A stretch of DNA of 57,815 bases from Gluconobacter sphaericus NBRC 12467 (GTDB lineage Bacteria; Pseudomonadota; Alphaproteobacteria; Acetobacterales; Acetobacteraceae), in the NCBI RefSeq assembly GCF_006539125.1, contig NZ_BJMK01000011.1, positions 1 to 57,815 of the forward strand, read 5' to 3'. Position numbers and translations under genes: made by a program. The notes below the pieces were generated by a model. That model saw only the letters and a list, made by a program, of their open reading frames with translations, did not search any database and had not been told where the DNA came from. Positions 10,536 to 20,147 of this stretch are shown here, piece by piece. Position 1 is the first letter of the stretch. Each line of letters opens with the position of its first letter.

Positions 10536-12347
10536 TCAGGAACGGCGCTTGCGGCTCGAACCGTCACCGCGCGGGCCATCACCGGCTGCGGGCTTCGGAC
10601 GACCATAGCCCGAACCGCCGCGCCCCTTGTAACCGCCGCCGGCACCACCGCGCGGACCGCCCTTGAAGCCACCGCCCGAACGGCCACCGCCGCCAAAGCG
10701 CTTGCCTTCACCCGGGTTACGACCACGGGGGCCCATGCCACCGGCAGGGGCCTCGGACGGCTCGATCGTCACTTCGTCGGCTTCCGCGCCGGCGAGGCAG
10801 GATTTGAAGCGAGCCACGCTCTCATCCGCGATCTGGAAATAGGTCTGTTCCTGATCGATGCGGATGCTACCAATTTCGCGCTTCTGCACACCACCCAGAC
10901 GGCAGATCAGCGGGATCAACCACTTCGGATCGGCACGCTCGGTACGACCAACGCCCATCTTGAACCATTCACCGGACATGGTGTGCTCTTCGCGCGGTGC
11001 ACGCTCGCCACGCTCCGTGCGGCGCGGCGCCTCAACGGACATCGGGCGGATCTGCTCAACCTTCGGCAGACGCGCACGATACAGACCAACCAGAGCCGCT
11101 GCGAGCTTGGTGGCGTCGTACTTCTCAACCAGCTGGTTGACCAGCTCGTCGGACATGTCATCCACGGCATTGGTCAAGATCGGATCGTCCATCAGACGAG
11201 TCTTGTCCTGCTCGGCAATCGCATCGGCCGTGGGAACAGCTTCCCATTCGGCTTGGATCTTCGCCATCTGAAGCAGGCGCTCGGCCCGGCGACGCTGGTT
11301 CAACGGAACCATCAGCACGCTGGTGCCCTTGCGACCTGCACGCCCCGTACGGCCCGAGCGATGCAGCAAGGTTTCGGCCGCCGTCGGAATGCTCGCATGG
11401 ATCACGAGGCTCAGGGCCGGCACGTCAATACCACGGGCTGCAACATCAGTCGCAACGCAGACACGGGCCTGACCGGAGCGCAAGCTCTCGATCGCACGGC
11501 TGCGCTCGTTCTGGCCCATCTCGCCGGAAATGGCGACGGACGCAAAACCGCGCTCAAGCAGGGCGGCCTGCACCTGGTTGACCATCATGCGGGTATTGCA
11601 GAACACCATGGCCGTCGGGCTCTCGTAGAAACGAAGCACGTTGACGAGCGAGCGCTCAATTTCCTGCGGCTGCGTGATGACGCAACGATAGGTGATGTCG
11701 GAATGCTGCTTGGCACCCGAAACCGTGTCGATACGCTCGGCATTCTTCTGGTAACGGCGTGCCAGCGAGGCGATCTCGCGGGCGATCGTTGCCGAGAATA
11801 GCAGTGTACGGCGCTCGGCCGGGGCGGCATCGAGAAGCTGCTCCAGCTCCTCGCGAAAGCCCATATCCAGCATTTCGTCAGCTTCATCGAGCACGACGCA
11901 GCGCAGGGCGGACAGGTCAAGCGAGCCACGCGACAGGTGGTCGCACAGGCGGCCGGGGGTTCCGACCACGATATGGGCGCCACGGTTCAGCTCACGGGCT
12001 TCACTGCGGGCATCGGTGCCGCCAATGCAGCTCGCGATGCGGGCGCCGGTTTCGGCATAGAGCCATTTGAGTTCGGACTGGACCTGAAGCGCCAGCTCAC
12101 GCGTCGGCGCAATTACAAGCGCCATGGGCTGAGGGGACGGCGGAAGGCGATCGGCGTCTCCGAGCAGGGTCGGAGCGATGGCCAGGCCGAAGGCGACGGT
12201 CTTGCCCGACCCCGTCTGCGCGGAAACCAGCAGGTCGCGCTCGTCCAGCCCCGGCTGCAGAACGGCTTCCTGAACAGGAGTCAGCTGTTCGTAGCCACGT
12301 GCCTCAAGGGCGCGCTTAAGGGCAGGATGGGTATCGGGAAAAGGCAT
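10536..12347 (-). CDS. DEAD-box RNA helicase with DbpA-type RNA-binding domain and RGG-rich tail
   Basis: ATP-dependent RNA helicase, 603 residues. Motif Q is in YEQLTPVQEAVL, motif I is AQTGSGKT (about 43-50), motif II is DEAD in VVLDEADEMLDMGF, motif III is SAT, and motif VI is HRSGRTGRAGRKG. After the second RecA domain comes a DbpA/CsdA-like RNA-binding domain (DPKWLIPLICRLGGVQKREIG). The last 80 residues are Gly/Arg-rich with many GGG, RGG and FGGGG repeats, a disordered RNA-binding tail. The architecture resembles CsdA/DeaD, used in ribosome assembly and mRNA decay and often at low temperature. Upstream 163 bases separate it from the methyltransferase gene. Confidence 0.95.
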   Translation of the reverse strand: MPFPDTHPALKRALEARGYEQLTPVQEAVLQPGLDERDLLVSAQTGSGKTVAFGLAIAPTLLGDADRLPPSPQPMALVIAPTRELALQVQSELKWLYAETGARIASCIGGTDARSEARELNRGAHIVVGTPGRLCDHLSRGSLDLSALRCVVLDEADEMLDMGFREELEQLLDAAPAERRTLLFSATIAREIASLARRYQKNAERIDTVSGAKQHSDITYRCVITQPQEIERSLVNVLRFYESPTAMVFCNTRMMVNQVQAALLERGFASVAISGEMGQNERSRAIESLRSGQARVCVATDVAARGIDVPALSLVIHASIPTAAETLLHRSGRTGRAGRKGTSVLMVPLNQRRRAERLLQMAKIQAEWEAVPTADAIAEQDKTRLMDDPILTNAVDDMSDELVNQLVEKYDATKLAAALVGLYRARLPKVEQIRPMSVEAPRRTERGERAPREEHTMSGEWFKMGVGRTERADPKWLIPLICRLGGVQKREIGSIRIDQEQTYFQIADESVARFKSCLAGAEADEVTIEPSEAPAGGMGPRGRNPGEGKRFGGGGRSGGGFKGGPRGGAGGGYKGRGGSGYGRPKPAAGDGPRGDGSSRKRRS

Positions 12348-12510
12348 ATTTTATGAACACTCGGCAAACGTCACGCCGACGACAGGATGCGGCGGCTGGA
12401 ATGCCGCTGCATAAAGACTTCCACTCGAAAATGCCAGAAAGAACGTATGGAACGGATTTATCTTGTTCTTCCCGCTCCGTCCGGCACCCGGAATGCAGTC
12501 TCCGCCCTGT

Positions 12511-13161
12511 TCAGTTCCTCGGCTTACGCCCGATCACCGCATGCACCGTATCGCGCCATGCCGTGAGATCCTCAGGCGGCACAACCTCGCCCGTATCCAG
12601 ATCGGCCAGTCCGGCACGGGACATCAGCACACTGGCCAGACGCACGCGATCTGCCGGCTCAAGCGCCTGCCAAATCGCCACGGCCTTCGCTGCATGAAAC
12701 TGGTCGGAAAATGTCAAAATCAGCGGGGAACCGGGCTTGAGGACACGCACGACTTCCGTCAGCACTGCCAGCGGCTGCGTCAAATAAGCCAACCCGTCGC
12801 ATAGCGTCACCGCATCGAAGCTATCATCCCCGAACGGCAGCACCGTGTCCTCATTGAGATCCTGCACCACACGCTCGCCCAGCACAGGATTGGCATCCAG
12901 GGCGCCTTTGAAGATCCCGAGCCCGACCATACGCTGGAACTTCGCTTCCTCCGGATAATGGCTGAGAGCGCCCGCCATCAGATCCAGAACCGCCCCACCG
13001 ACCGGCAGGGCCGTCTGATACAGGGCTGTCACGGCTGTCTGTGCCCCCATATCCATCAGCGAATCCGGGATACGCTGCGCATGGAAAATCGTATCAGGCT
13101 CGTTGTTCGCACGCGTGAACGCAGCTGCGTGCATTCCTTCAAGCTGTTCCGGGCCGCTCAT
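12511..13161 (-). CDS. SAM-dependent methyltransferase
   Basis: Class I methyltransferase, about 216 residues, cytoplasmic. The SAM-binding loop is seen as VLDLMAGALSHYP, with Met-Ala in place of the more usual Gly-x-Gly. Further blocks are DDSFDAVTLCDGLAYLTQP (motif IV region) and VLKPGSPLILTFSD (motif V/VI region), as in UbiE-like enzymes. The N-terminus (EPDTIFHAQRIPDSLMDMG) resembles uncharacterised alphaproteobacterial methyltransferases near dapF. Start ATG at 13161 has a perfect AAGGAG five bases upstream; the open frame runs further upstream but would overlap the dapF promoter region. It is divergent from dapF. The substrate is unknown. Confidence 0.85.
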   Translation of the reverse strand: MSGPEQLEGMHAAAFTRANNEPDTIFHAQRIPDSLMDMGAQTAVTALYQTALPVGGAVLDLMAGALSHYPEEAKFQRMVGLGIFKGALDANPVLGERVVQDLNEDTVLPFGDDSFDAVTLCDGLAYLTQPLAVLTEVVRVLKPGSPLILTFSDQFHAAKAVAIWQALEPADRVRLASVLMSRAGLADLDTGEVVPPEDLTAWRDTVHAVIGRKPRN

Positions 13162-13245
13162 GTCCACTCCTTCTGATCCTGCAGCCGAAATGAGGGCATG
13201 TTCCCCGTGCGTCAACCCACGGGATGCTTTATGAGAGGAGCCACC

Positions 13246-14019
13246 ATGAGCCTCTCCTTTACGAAAATGCACGGTCTGGGCAACGATTTCGTCGTGATCG
13301 ACGCCCGTCAGAACGATCCCGCGCTCGATACCCCCACCATCCGCAACCTGTGCGACCGACGCTTCGGAATCGGCTGCGACCAGCTGGTTCTGCTCACACC
13401 GCCGACCCTGCACGGTGCGGACGTGCATGTCCGTTTCTTCAATCCCGACGGTTCAGAAGCCGGAGCTTGCGGCAATGCGTCCCGCTGCGTGGTGAAATTC
13501 GTTGGGGGTACGCCCACGCTCCAGACGGCTGCCGGCCTTCTCCCCACGGCACAGGATGGCGATCTCTTTACCGTCGATATGGGGACACCCCGACTGGACT
13601 GGCAAGACGTGCCACTGTCCCGCGCCTGTGATACGCTGCACCTGCCGCTGCATGACGCGGCCGCCTGCTCGATGGGCAATCCGCACGCCACGCTGTTTGG
13701 GAATGTTTCCCGCGCAGAAGAACTGGGGCCGGAGCTCGAACGGAATCCCCTCTTCCCGGAACGCGCCAATATTGGTTTCGCGCAAATCCTTTCCCACACA
13801 CACATGCGTCTGCGCGTCTGGGAACGCGGAGCTGGCCTGACGTTCGCCTGCGGGTCGGGAGCTTGCGCCGCCGTCGTGAACGCTGTTCGTCGCGGTCTCA
13901 CCGAACGGACCTGTACGGTCACGATGGATGGCGGGGACCTGCGCATTACATGGCGTGAAGACGGACATGTTCTCATGACAGGCCCCGCCGTCACGGTCTT
14001 CCACGGGACGACCGCGTGA
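13246..14019 (+). CDS. dapF: Diaminopimelate epimerase
   Basis: Converts LL-diaminopimelate to the meso form, needed for lysine and for peptidoglycan cross-links. It has 257 residues and starts with [16 protein letters not shown], the family N-terminus. The two catalytic cysteines are seen in ACGNASRC (about residue 74) and FACGSGACA (about residue 204). The glutamate/arginine substrate loop ERGAGLTF is also present. The ATG at 13246 has AGAGGAG five bases upstream. Its stop TGA overlaps the GTG start of mtaB by four bases, so translation is coupled. Confidence 0.97.
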   Translation: MSLSFTKMHGLGNDFVVIDARQNDPALDTPTIRNLCDRRFGIGCDQLVLLTPPTLHGADVHVRFFNPDGSEAGACGNASRCVVKFVGGTPTLQTAAGLLPTAQDGDLFTVDMGTPRLDWQDVPLSRACDTLHLPLHDAAACSMGNPHATLFGNVSRAEELGPELERNPLFPERANIGFAQILSHTHMRLRVWERGAGLTFACGSGACAAVVNAVRRGLTERTCTVTMDGGDLRITWREDGHVLMTGPAVTVFHGTTA

Positions 14020-15218
14020 CCGCCTCCATTCTGACATTCGGCTGCCGCCTCAACGCCCATGAGAGCGATGGCATGGCCCATCATGCGCGCGGCCAGACCG
14101 ACACCATCATCGTTAATACCTGTGCCGTAACCACTACGGCCGAGCGACAGGCACGGCAGGCCATTCGACGGGCGCATCGCGAAAATCCGGATGCAAAAAT
14201 CGTCGTGACGGGCTGCGCTTCCGACATCGCACCAGACCGCTGGGCCGAGCTACCGGGCGTTGTTCGCGTTGTGTCCAATGAAGACAAACTTAAGCCCGCC
14301 ATCTGGGGGGATACCAGCGCAAACCTGCCACCATCCCGTCATGTACGCGCCCTTCTTCAAGTCCAGCAGGGCTGCGATCACCGCTGCACCTTCTGCATCA
14401 TCCCGTATGGGCGTGGAGACTCCCGCTCCACGCCCATTGAGGACGCCATCACGCGCGCCGAAGCACTGGTCGAAGCCGGGCATCAGGAAATTGTCCTGAC
14501 CGGCGTGGACATCGCTTCATGGCAAGGGTTCGAAGGTAAGGGGCTGGGCACGTTATGTCGTGAACTGCTGCGCCGCGTAGAAGGCATACGACGACTGCGC
14601 CTCTCCTCCATCGACCCTGTTCTTCTGGATGTAGAGACGGGGGATACAGATCTGTGGTGGCTGCTTGAAAACGAACCCCGCCTGATGCCGCATCTGCACC
14701 TGTCCCTGCAGGCAGGATCGGATCTCATTCTCAAGCGCATGAAGCGCCGCCATGATACAGCCGGGGTCGCGGCAACGCTGCGCCGCGTCCGGTCCGTCCG
14801 CCCAGGGGCAGGCATCGGGGCCGATTTGATCGCGGGCTTTCCCACGGAAACGGATGCTCTGTTCGAGGAAACGCGCACTTTTATCGAAGAACAGCAGATT
14901 CCCTTCCTTCATGTCTTCCCTTACAGCGAACGCCCCGGAACGCCCGCCGCTCGCATGCCAGCCGTCCCCAATGCTGAGCGCCAGAAACGCGCAGCCTGTC
15001 TGCGCGACATCGGCGAGGCAAACCGTGACCGTTTCCTGCAACGTCTCATCGGCACCGAGTTCAATATTCTGGTCGAGACACCAGATCGCGGCCATTCGCC
15101 GGAGTTTGCCGCCGTGCGTCTGACCGGAACCGCATCTGCGCCAATCCGCGGCAGTTTCGTGCCCGTTCGCGCCACGGCACTGGAAAATGGGACACTTCTA
15201 GCCGAAATCCGCAACTGA
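14016..15218 (+). CDS. mtaB: tRNA t6A37 methylthiotransferase MtaB-like
   Basis: Radical-SAM methylthiotransferase, 400 residues, predicted to turn t6A at position 37 of tRNAs reading ANN codons into ms2t6A. The UPF0004 domain keeps its three iron-sulfur cysteines, in TFGCRLN, NTCAVT and VTGCASD. The radical-SAM CxxxCxxC is CDHRCTFC at about residues 119-126. A C-terminal TRAM-like segment is shortened. The start is GTG at 14016, overlapping the dapF stop by four bases. The short N-terminal domain and TFGCRLN fit the MtaB (e-MtaB/YqeV) group rather than MiaB or RimO. ftsY follows after 60 bases. Confidence 0.9.
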   Translation: MTASILTFGCRLNAHESDGMAHHARGQTDTIIVNTCAVTTTAERQARQAIRRAHRENPDAKIVVTGCASDIAPDRWAELPGVVRVVSNEDKLKPAIWGDTSANLPPSRHVRALLQVQQGCDHRCTFCIIPYGRGDSRSTPIEDAITRAEALVEAGHQEIVLTGVDIASWQGFEGKGLGTLCRELLRRVEGIRRLRLSSIDPVLLDVETGDTDLWWLLENEPRLMPHLHLSLQAGSDLILKRMKRRHDTAGVAATLRRVRSVRPGAGIGADLIAGFPTETDALFEETRTFIEEQQIPFLHVFPYSERPGTPAARMPAVPNAERQKRAACLRDIGEANRDRFLQRLIGTEFNILVETPDRGHSPEFAAVRLTGTASAPIRGSFVPVRATALENGTLLAEIRN

Positions 15219-15278
15219 AACGCGTTCAGATCTTCCTATACCCTTGACGTTCGGCGCGACCTGTCCGAACTCCCATGC

Positions 15279-16238
15279 ATGGCTGGATTTTTCTCACGAC
15301 TCAAACAGGGTCTTTCGCGGTCGAGCTCGCGTCTCGGCGCCGTCTTCACGCATCGCAAGCTGGATGAAACAGCTCTTGAGGAGCTCGAGGACGAGCTGAT
15401 TGCAGCTGACCTCGGACCTGCCGTGGCCGAGCGCGTCATCGAGAACTTCCGCAGTACGCGCTTTGGCAAGGACGTCACCAGCGACGAAATCCGCGAGACG
15501 CTTGCAACCGAGATCGCTCGCGTCCTTGAACCAGTAGCCATTCCCCTCGAGCCCGATCCGAAGAAGAAACCCCACGTCATTCTGGTTGTCGGCGTCAACG
15601 GCGTCGGCAAGACCACCACGATCGGCAAGATGACTCGTCATTATATGGAAGAAGGCAAATCCGTAATGCTGGTGGCGGGAGATACGTTCCGTGCCGCTGC
15701 CGTCGAACAACTTGAAGTCTGGGGCAAGCGCGCCAACGTGCCCGTCATCGCCGGCAAACATGGCGCCGATGCTGCAGGCCTGGCCTATGACGGCCTCAAG
15801 CGCGCAACCGAAGCCGGAACCGACCTTCTTCTGATCGACACTGCAGGGCGCCTACACAACAAGGGCGCGCTGATGGAGGAACTGGCCAAGATCATCCGTG
15901 TCATGCGGAAATTCGATGAAACAGCGCCCCACTCCGTCCTGCTGGTTCTGGATGCAACGACTGGACAGAACGCCATAGAACAGGTGCGGGTCTTCCGTGA
16001 ACTGGTGAATGTAACCGGACTGATCGTGACCAAACTGGATGGTTCCGCCCGCGGCGGGATTGTTGTGGCACTTGCGGAGCAGTTCAAACTGCCAGTCCAC
16101 ATGGTCGGTGTTGGAGAACAAGCCGAGGATTTGCGCCCTTTCTCGGCTCAGGAATATGCAAAAGGCTTAGTCGGTGGCTCCAACGATCTGGCATCCAGAC
16201 TATTGGAAACCTCAACCGACGAAACGCCTTCTACGTAA
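15279..16238 (+). CDS. ftsY: Signal recognition particle receptor FtsY
   Basis: Membrane-bound GTPase that receives SRP-ribosome complexes for co-translational membrane protein insertion. It has 319 residues and lacks the long acidic A-domain of enterobacterial FtsY, as is common in Alphaproteobacteria. The N domain is helical (KLDETALEELEDELIAADLG). The G domain has GVNGVGKTTTIGK (about 108-120), DTFRAAAVEQL, DTAGR, TKLDG and the final GVGEQAEDLRPF. The N-terminal MAGFFSRLKQGL stretch is a likely amphipathic membrane-binding helix. The first ATG at 15275 is out of frame; the start is 15279. Confidence 0.97.
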   Translation: MAGFFSRLKQGLSRSSSRLGAVFTHRKLDETALEELEDELIAADLGPAVAERVIENFRSTRFGKDVTSDEIRETLATEIARVLEPVAIPLEPDPKKKPHVILVVGVNGVGKTTTIGKMTRHYMEEGKSVMLVAGDTFRAAAVEQLEVWGKRANVPVIAGKHGADAAGLAYDGLKRATEAGTDLLLIDTAGRLHNKGALMEELAKIIRVMRKFDETAPHSVLLVLDATTGQNAIEQVRVFRELVNVTGLIVTKLDGSARGGIVVALAEQFKLPVHMVGVGEQAEDLRPFSAQEYAKGLVGGSNDLASRLLETSTDETPST

Positions 16239-16263
16239 GGCGCTAAATTCTGCGGCCTGCAGA

Positions 16264-16734
16264 TTAGGTCGCAGGCGCATCCTCATCCGAGGACATCCAC
16301 TCTTCCTGAAGATACGCGATGCGTTTTTCGATGGATTTACGCTCGCGTCGCGCAATTTCCGCGTTCCAAAGCCGGCCGCTAATGGCCGAGGCTTCCGCCA
16401 CGAGCCAGGCCGCCCCAACGGCAAGCCAGTCCAGTGCCAGCGTAACGGGTTGCGTGATCTGCGCGATACACGTCTCCCAGTCTCCGTTTGCAGCCCAGGC
16501 CTCGTGCAGAGGATGCACCATGGCAGCGCCGACATAGAACAACACGATCATGATCCGCTGACCGTCAGCATTGGGGTCAACAAGCTTCAGGGCGACCAAG
16601 GGAAACAGCAGAACGCCTGCAACCACCAGACTTCCAGGAACATAGGAGAGCAGCAGCCCGATGATAATCCCGTGCCACCAGCGGAATCCCGGGGCCCGGA
16701 GCGATTCCGGCTCTGCCTGTCTAACGGGCGTCAT
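16264..16734 (-). CDS. Small integral membrane protein, partner gene of the pseudokinase
   Basis: Unrecognised 156-residue membrane protein. Visible hydrophobic helices are at about residues 20-50 (HGIIIGLLLSYVPGSLVVAG and LLFPLVAL), 62-76 (IMIVLFYVGAAMVHPL) and 95-112 (LALDWLAVGAAWLVAE). The C-terminal 40 residues are charged and helical (ARRERKSIEKRIAYLQEEW) and likely cytoplasmic. It follows the pseudokinase gene by nine bases; its ribosome-binding site GAGGAGG overlaps the pseudokinase stop codon, so translation is almost certainly coupled. It is convergent with ftsY. I know no functional family for it. The tight coupling suggests it forms a complex with, or is controlled by, the tail-anchored pseudokinase. 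Confidence 0.8.
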   Translation of the reverse strand: MTPVRQAEPESLRAPGFRWWHGIIIGLLLSYVPGSLVVAGVLLFPLVALKLVDPNADGQRIMIVLFYVGAAMVHPLHEAWAANGDWETCIAQITQPVTLALDWLAVGAAWLVAEASAISGRLWNAEIARRERKSIEKRIAYLQEEWMSSDEDAPAT

Positions 16735-16743
16735 GGGTCCTCC

Positions 16744-18714
16744 TCACCGACAGAACTCCAGCCAGATACTCACCATTGCCACGGCAATGCCTGTCAGAAG
16801 TGAAAAGAATTCTCCCGAATTGCGTGCTTCACGATCCTTGGCGGCCTTACGCTCGGGCGCTTCATCGAGAACACGCATCAGATTGCTGATTTCTGCCTCG
16901 GCTTCCTGGGCCTGACGCTGATCCAGCCGAAGACCCGTCGGATCATTGACGATCGCCAGAAACGTGCCGAGATTTCCGTCTTCCGCCGCCTTACCAAGAC
17001 GCACGCGTCGGCGAGCACGCGATGCCTTGCTCCGCCACTGACGTAGTTCCGTTTCCAGAAGCGGCAAGGCCCGCTGCGCCAAAAAACTAAGCGGCGTCCG
17101 GTCGAATTTCCTCTGTACGGCCGCAAGCACGGTCAAATCGGCGAGCCAGCCTGGCAAGCCCGCTTTCTGCGACTGAGAAAGCGGAACGATTCCCTGACGC
17201 GCGCAGTTCGCTTCAAGAAAGGAACGCATCTGATCATCCAGAAAGCCGTTCCGTCCCAGAACCTCGTCCGGCAGATCCTCAATGCCCACATGCCGGTTCA
17301 GCCATTGCAACAGCCCTTCCGGCAAGGAAATCCGGGCCTCCAGACATCTCTTTGAAAGGCAGGGCAGAAATCTGTTCAGCTCATACGGGAAACGTCTGAC
17401 CAGATCCCCCCCTCTGGTTCCAATGCGTCGTGCCGCCACGGACAGGGTGGTAATTTGATGGCTCTGCCGCTGAGGCAGATGGGCGGACATGAAGGCATCG
17501 GGATTAGCCATCATGAAACTCAGAACATTCCGGACCGTCCGCTCTTCATCCGGAGTGGAAGGCTGAACCGTTGCCTGAACCACCATCTGGGGAAGCGCCT
17601 CAGGCCAGAACCAGGTACCACCCCAGAACATGGGCGCGGCAGGATCGAGGACGGAAATCGCATGCGTGATGACCATCGTAGCAGGATCAACCATCTTGCT
17701 GCCACCGGCCGGAAGGAATGAGGCACTCGCCTGTTCGATCAGCCCCGCCATGACGGAGAGTTCCAGCTCGCGCACCAACCAGTTGCTGACGACTTTTCTT
17801 TGCAGCAATACGGAGAATTCCGCAGGGTGCCGCCCCGCATACCAGGCGAGGGCCTGAGGGGTGTAGACGGCATTTCCCCCGATCATGAGGGGGATACGCG
17901 CAGGAATGACCGGACGGACCGTAAAGACCTTGCTGGGCGCAATCGTCACAAGATCGCGTGGCGAAGGGCGGCTGACAGGATCATCGGACAGCATCGCCGT
18001 CAGAAGCGAGCGGAGCCCGACCGGCACGTTATGGCCGTCCATGTAGGCGGCGGGTGTACCGATTTCGAAACGCCGCTTGAGAATATCCGTATCGGAGAGG
18101 CCTTCAAGAGGGAGCTTTCCGATAGCGAGCGCAAGAATAACGACCCCCAGCGAAAAAACGTCGCAATCCATCGTCCCCTCACCGCGGGCGGAGGGGCGGC
18201 AGACAGCTGAAGACAGGGGTTCGAAAAGAATGGGCTGTTTTTCACCCGGTGCGGCCACTCCCAGAGGTCCAAGCACGACCTTGTGCAACCCCTGCCCAAC
18301 GAACAGGTTATCAGGACGGATGCTGCGGCATGTCAGCTTTTCGGCCTCCAGCCGCTGAAGAAGCACCGCCATCGGACGGATGACGCCGTCGATCAGCTGG
18401 TTCTCCGTCCACAACCCCAGCCCTTCCGCAAGCGAGGGACCGGGGGGATGAGGACAGAGCAACCACAAGGTGCCCTGAGAATATTCGTGGGTCTGGATGG
18501 AAATCACGCTTTCATGACGAAAGAACATGATTTCGGTAAGCCGGGGAGAAGGCGCGAAAGGAGCCAGGGCCAGATAGGACGCCCCGGATACCGTCATGTC
18601 CTGGGCTCCATAAGTCGCACAGCCGCCGAGATCGGGCTGTTTGCGGTCCAGGCTGATCAGATACCGCTCGGCGATGAGCAGTTCCTGGCTGTTATCTGCC
18701 TGAGTGTCGGCCAT
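16744..18714 (-). CDS. Tail-anchored protein kinase-like protein, predicted pseudokinase
   Basis: A 656-residue protein whose first 260 residues follow the eukaryotic-type kinase fold. The catalytic-loop equivalent is CRSIRPDNLF (129-138), where the HRD Asp is replaced by Ser131 while Asn136 is kept. In place of DFG there is LGP (148-150). No clear glycine-rich loop or VAIK lysine is visible. The F-helix segment CDVFSLGVVILAL and the DPVSRPSPRDL end of the C-lobe are well kept. The remaining 380 residues are helical with no known domain. A basic run of Arg/Lys precedes a single hydrophobic helix at the extreme C-terminus (SLLTGIAVAMVSIWLEF), a tail anchor that leaves the kinase-like part in the cytoplasm. 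The start ATG has GGGA five bases upstream. The downstream membrane protein gene is coupled. Confidence 0.85.
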   Translation of the reverse strand: MADTQADNSQELLIAERYLISLDRKQPDLGGCATYGAQDMTVSGASYLALAPFAPSPRLTEIMFFRHESVISIQTHEYSQGTLWLLCPHPPGPSLAEGLGLWTENQLIDGVIRPMAVLLQRLEAEKLTCRSIRPDNLFVGQGLHKVVLGPLGVAAPGEKQPILFEPLSSAVCRPSARGEGTMDCDVFSLGVVILALAIGKLPLEGLSDTDILKRRFEIGTPAAYMDGHNVPVGLRSLLTAMLSDDPVSRPSPRDLVTIAPSKVFTVRPVIPARIPLMIGGNAVYTPQALAWYAGRHPAEFSVLLQRKVVSNWLVRELELSVMAGLIEQASASFLPAGGSKMVDPATMVITHAISVLDPAAPMFWGGTWFWPEALPQMVVQATVQPSTPDEERTVRNVLSFMMANPDAFMSAHLPQRQSHQITTLSVAARRIGTRGGDLVRRFPYELNRFLPCLSKRCLEARISLPEGLLQWLNRHVGIEDLPDEVLGRNGFLDDQMRSFLEANCARQGIVPLSQSQKAGLPGWLADLTVLAAVQRKFDRTPLSFLAQRALPLLETELRQWRSKASRARRRVRLGKAAEDGNLGTFLAIVNDPTGLRLDQRQAQEAEAEISNLMRVLDEAPERKAAKDREARNSGEFFSLLTGIAVAMVSIWLEFCR

Positions 18715-18729
18715 TGAAGTCCCGTTGTT

Positions 18730-18760
18730 TCCCTATCCGGTCTTTTGTGCCGGACAGGGA
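18730..18760. terminator. Inverted repeat between purA and the pseudokinase gene
   Basis: Eleven-base arms TCCCTATCCGG and CCGGACAGGGA pair with one mismatch around a nine-base loop. It lies downstream of purA on the minus strand and just before the pseudokinase start. No T-run follows, so it may be a rho-assisted terminator or a hairpin in the pseudokinase leader. Confidence 0.4.
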
Positions 18761-18803
18761 TTGAGACTTCGTTAATGCAACGACCGATTCCGGGACTGGG
18801 AGA

Positions 18804-20093
18804 TCAGTCTTCGAACGGATCGCGCATTAGAATGGTGTCGTCGCGTTCCGGGCTTGTGGAAAGCAGCGTCACCGGCGCTTCGATCAGTTCTTCAATGCGA
18901 CGGACATATTTGATGGCCTGCGCAGGAAGTTCAGCCCAGGAACGAGCGCCTGCGGTTGTCTCTTTCCAGCCCGGCATCGTCTCGTAAACCGGCTTGACGC
19001 GGGCCTGTGCGCCCGGAGCGGACGGGAACGTCTCGATCTTCTTGCCGTCCAGTTCATAGCCGACGCAGATGGAGATCTCATCCAGACCATCCAGCACGTC
19101 CAGCTTCGTAAGGGCGATGCCGCTGACGCCACCGACGCGAACGGCACGCCGGATCAGAACCGCATCGAACCAGCCGCAACGGCGGGGACGGCCAGTGACA
19201 GTACCAAATTCATGGCCACGCTCACCAAGAGTCCGGCCGGTCTGATCATGCAATTCGGTCGGAAACGGTCCTTCGCCCACGCGGGTCGTATAGGCCTTGG
19301 CAATTCCGAGCACGAACCCCACGGAAGATGGGCTGACGCCGCTGCCCGATGCTGCAACAGCCGCAACAGTGTTGGAACTCGTGACATACGGATAGGTGCC
19401 ATGATCGACGTCCAGCATGACAGCCTGCGCGCCTTCAAACAAGATGCGACGACCGGCACGGCGGGCTTCGTCCAGACGGTCCCAGACCTGGCAGGAGAAC
19501 GGCAAAAGGCGCGGCGTGATCTCGGTCAGGAAGTCCTTGAGCTGCCCCTTCGTGAACGTCTCGGCACCCAGACCGGCGAGCAGCGTGTTGTGGTGCAGGA
19601 GCAGTTCGTCCAGCTTCCAGTTCAGCGTCTCGGGCTCGGCCAGGTCGCAGATGCGGATGGCACGACGGGCGACCTTGTCCTCATAAGCCGGGCCGATGCC
19701 ACGACCGGTCGTGCCGATCTTGTGCTCACCACGGGCAGCTTCACGCGCACGATCGAGCGCGCCATGTACCGGCAGGATCAGCGGAGCGTTCTCAGCAATC
19801 CACAGCGTCTCTGGTGTAACAACCAGACCCTGCGCCGTCACGCGGTCGATTTCGGTCATCAGAGCCTTCGGGTCCACGACGACGCCATTGCCGATCACGC
19901 CGATCTTGCCACGAACCAGACCCGAGGGCAGCAGCGACAGCTTGTAAACCTGATCGCCCACGACCAGCGTATGACCGGCGTTGTGACCACCCTGAAAGCG
20001 AACAACGATGTCGGCACGGCTGGCGAGCCAGTCGACGATCTTGCCTTTACCCTCATCTCCCCACTGGGTTCCGATCACGGTGACGTTGGACAT
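18804..20093 (-). CDS. purA: Adenylosuccinate synthetase
   Basis: Joins IMP and aspartate using GTP, the first committed step to AMP. It has 429 residues, the normal length. The N-terminal signature [21 protein letters not shown] holds the GTP loop and the catalytic Asp. The active-site His is in [10 protein letters not shown]. Further conserved blocks are [36 protein letters not shown], and [11 protein letters not shown]. It lies 54 bases downstream of hisZ on the same strand and is probably in the serC-hisZ-purA transcription unit. Confidence 0.98.
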   Translation of the reverse strand: MSNVTVIGTQWGDEGKGKIVDWLASRADIVVRFQGGHNAGHTLVVGDQVYKLSLLPSGLVRGKIGVIGNGVVVDPKALMTEIDRVTAQGLVVTPETLWIAENAPLILPVHGALDRAREAARGEHKIGTTGRGIGPAYEDKVARRAIRICDLAEPETLNWKLDELLLHHNTLLAGLGAETFTKGQLKDFLTEITPRLLPFSCQVWDRLDEARRAGRRILFEGAQAVMLDVDHGTYPYVTSSNTVAAVAASGSGVSPSSVGFVLGIAKAYTTRVGEGPFPTELHDQTGRTLGERGHEFGTVTGRPRRCGWFDAVLIRRAVRVGGVSGIALTKLDVLDGLDEISICVGYELDGKKIETFPSAPGAQARVKPVYETMPGWKETTAGARSWAELPAQAIKYVRRIEELIEAPVTLLSTSPERDDTILMRDPFED

Positions 20094-20147
20094 GAGCTGA
20101 CTTCCTAGAACTGACGAGACTGGAGAAAGACGAAAAGAAACGATGGA

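Noticed and set aside
10524-11801. 425-codon open frame opposite the DEAD-box helicase
   Set aside because: Low-complexity Ala/Thr/Arg composition mirrors the Gly-rich tail of the helicase; no domain or ribosome-binding site.
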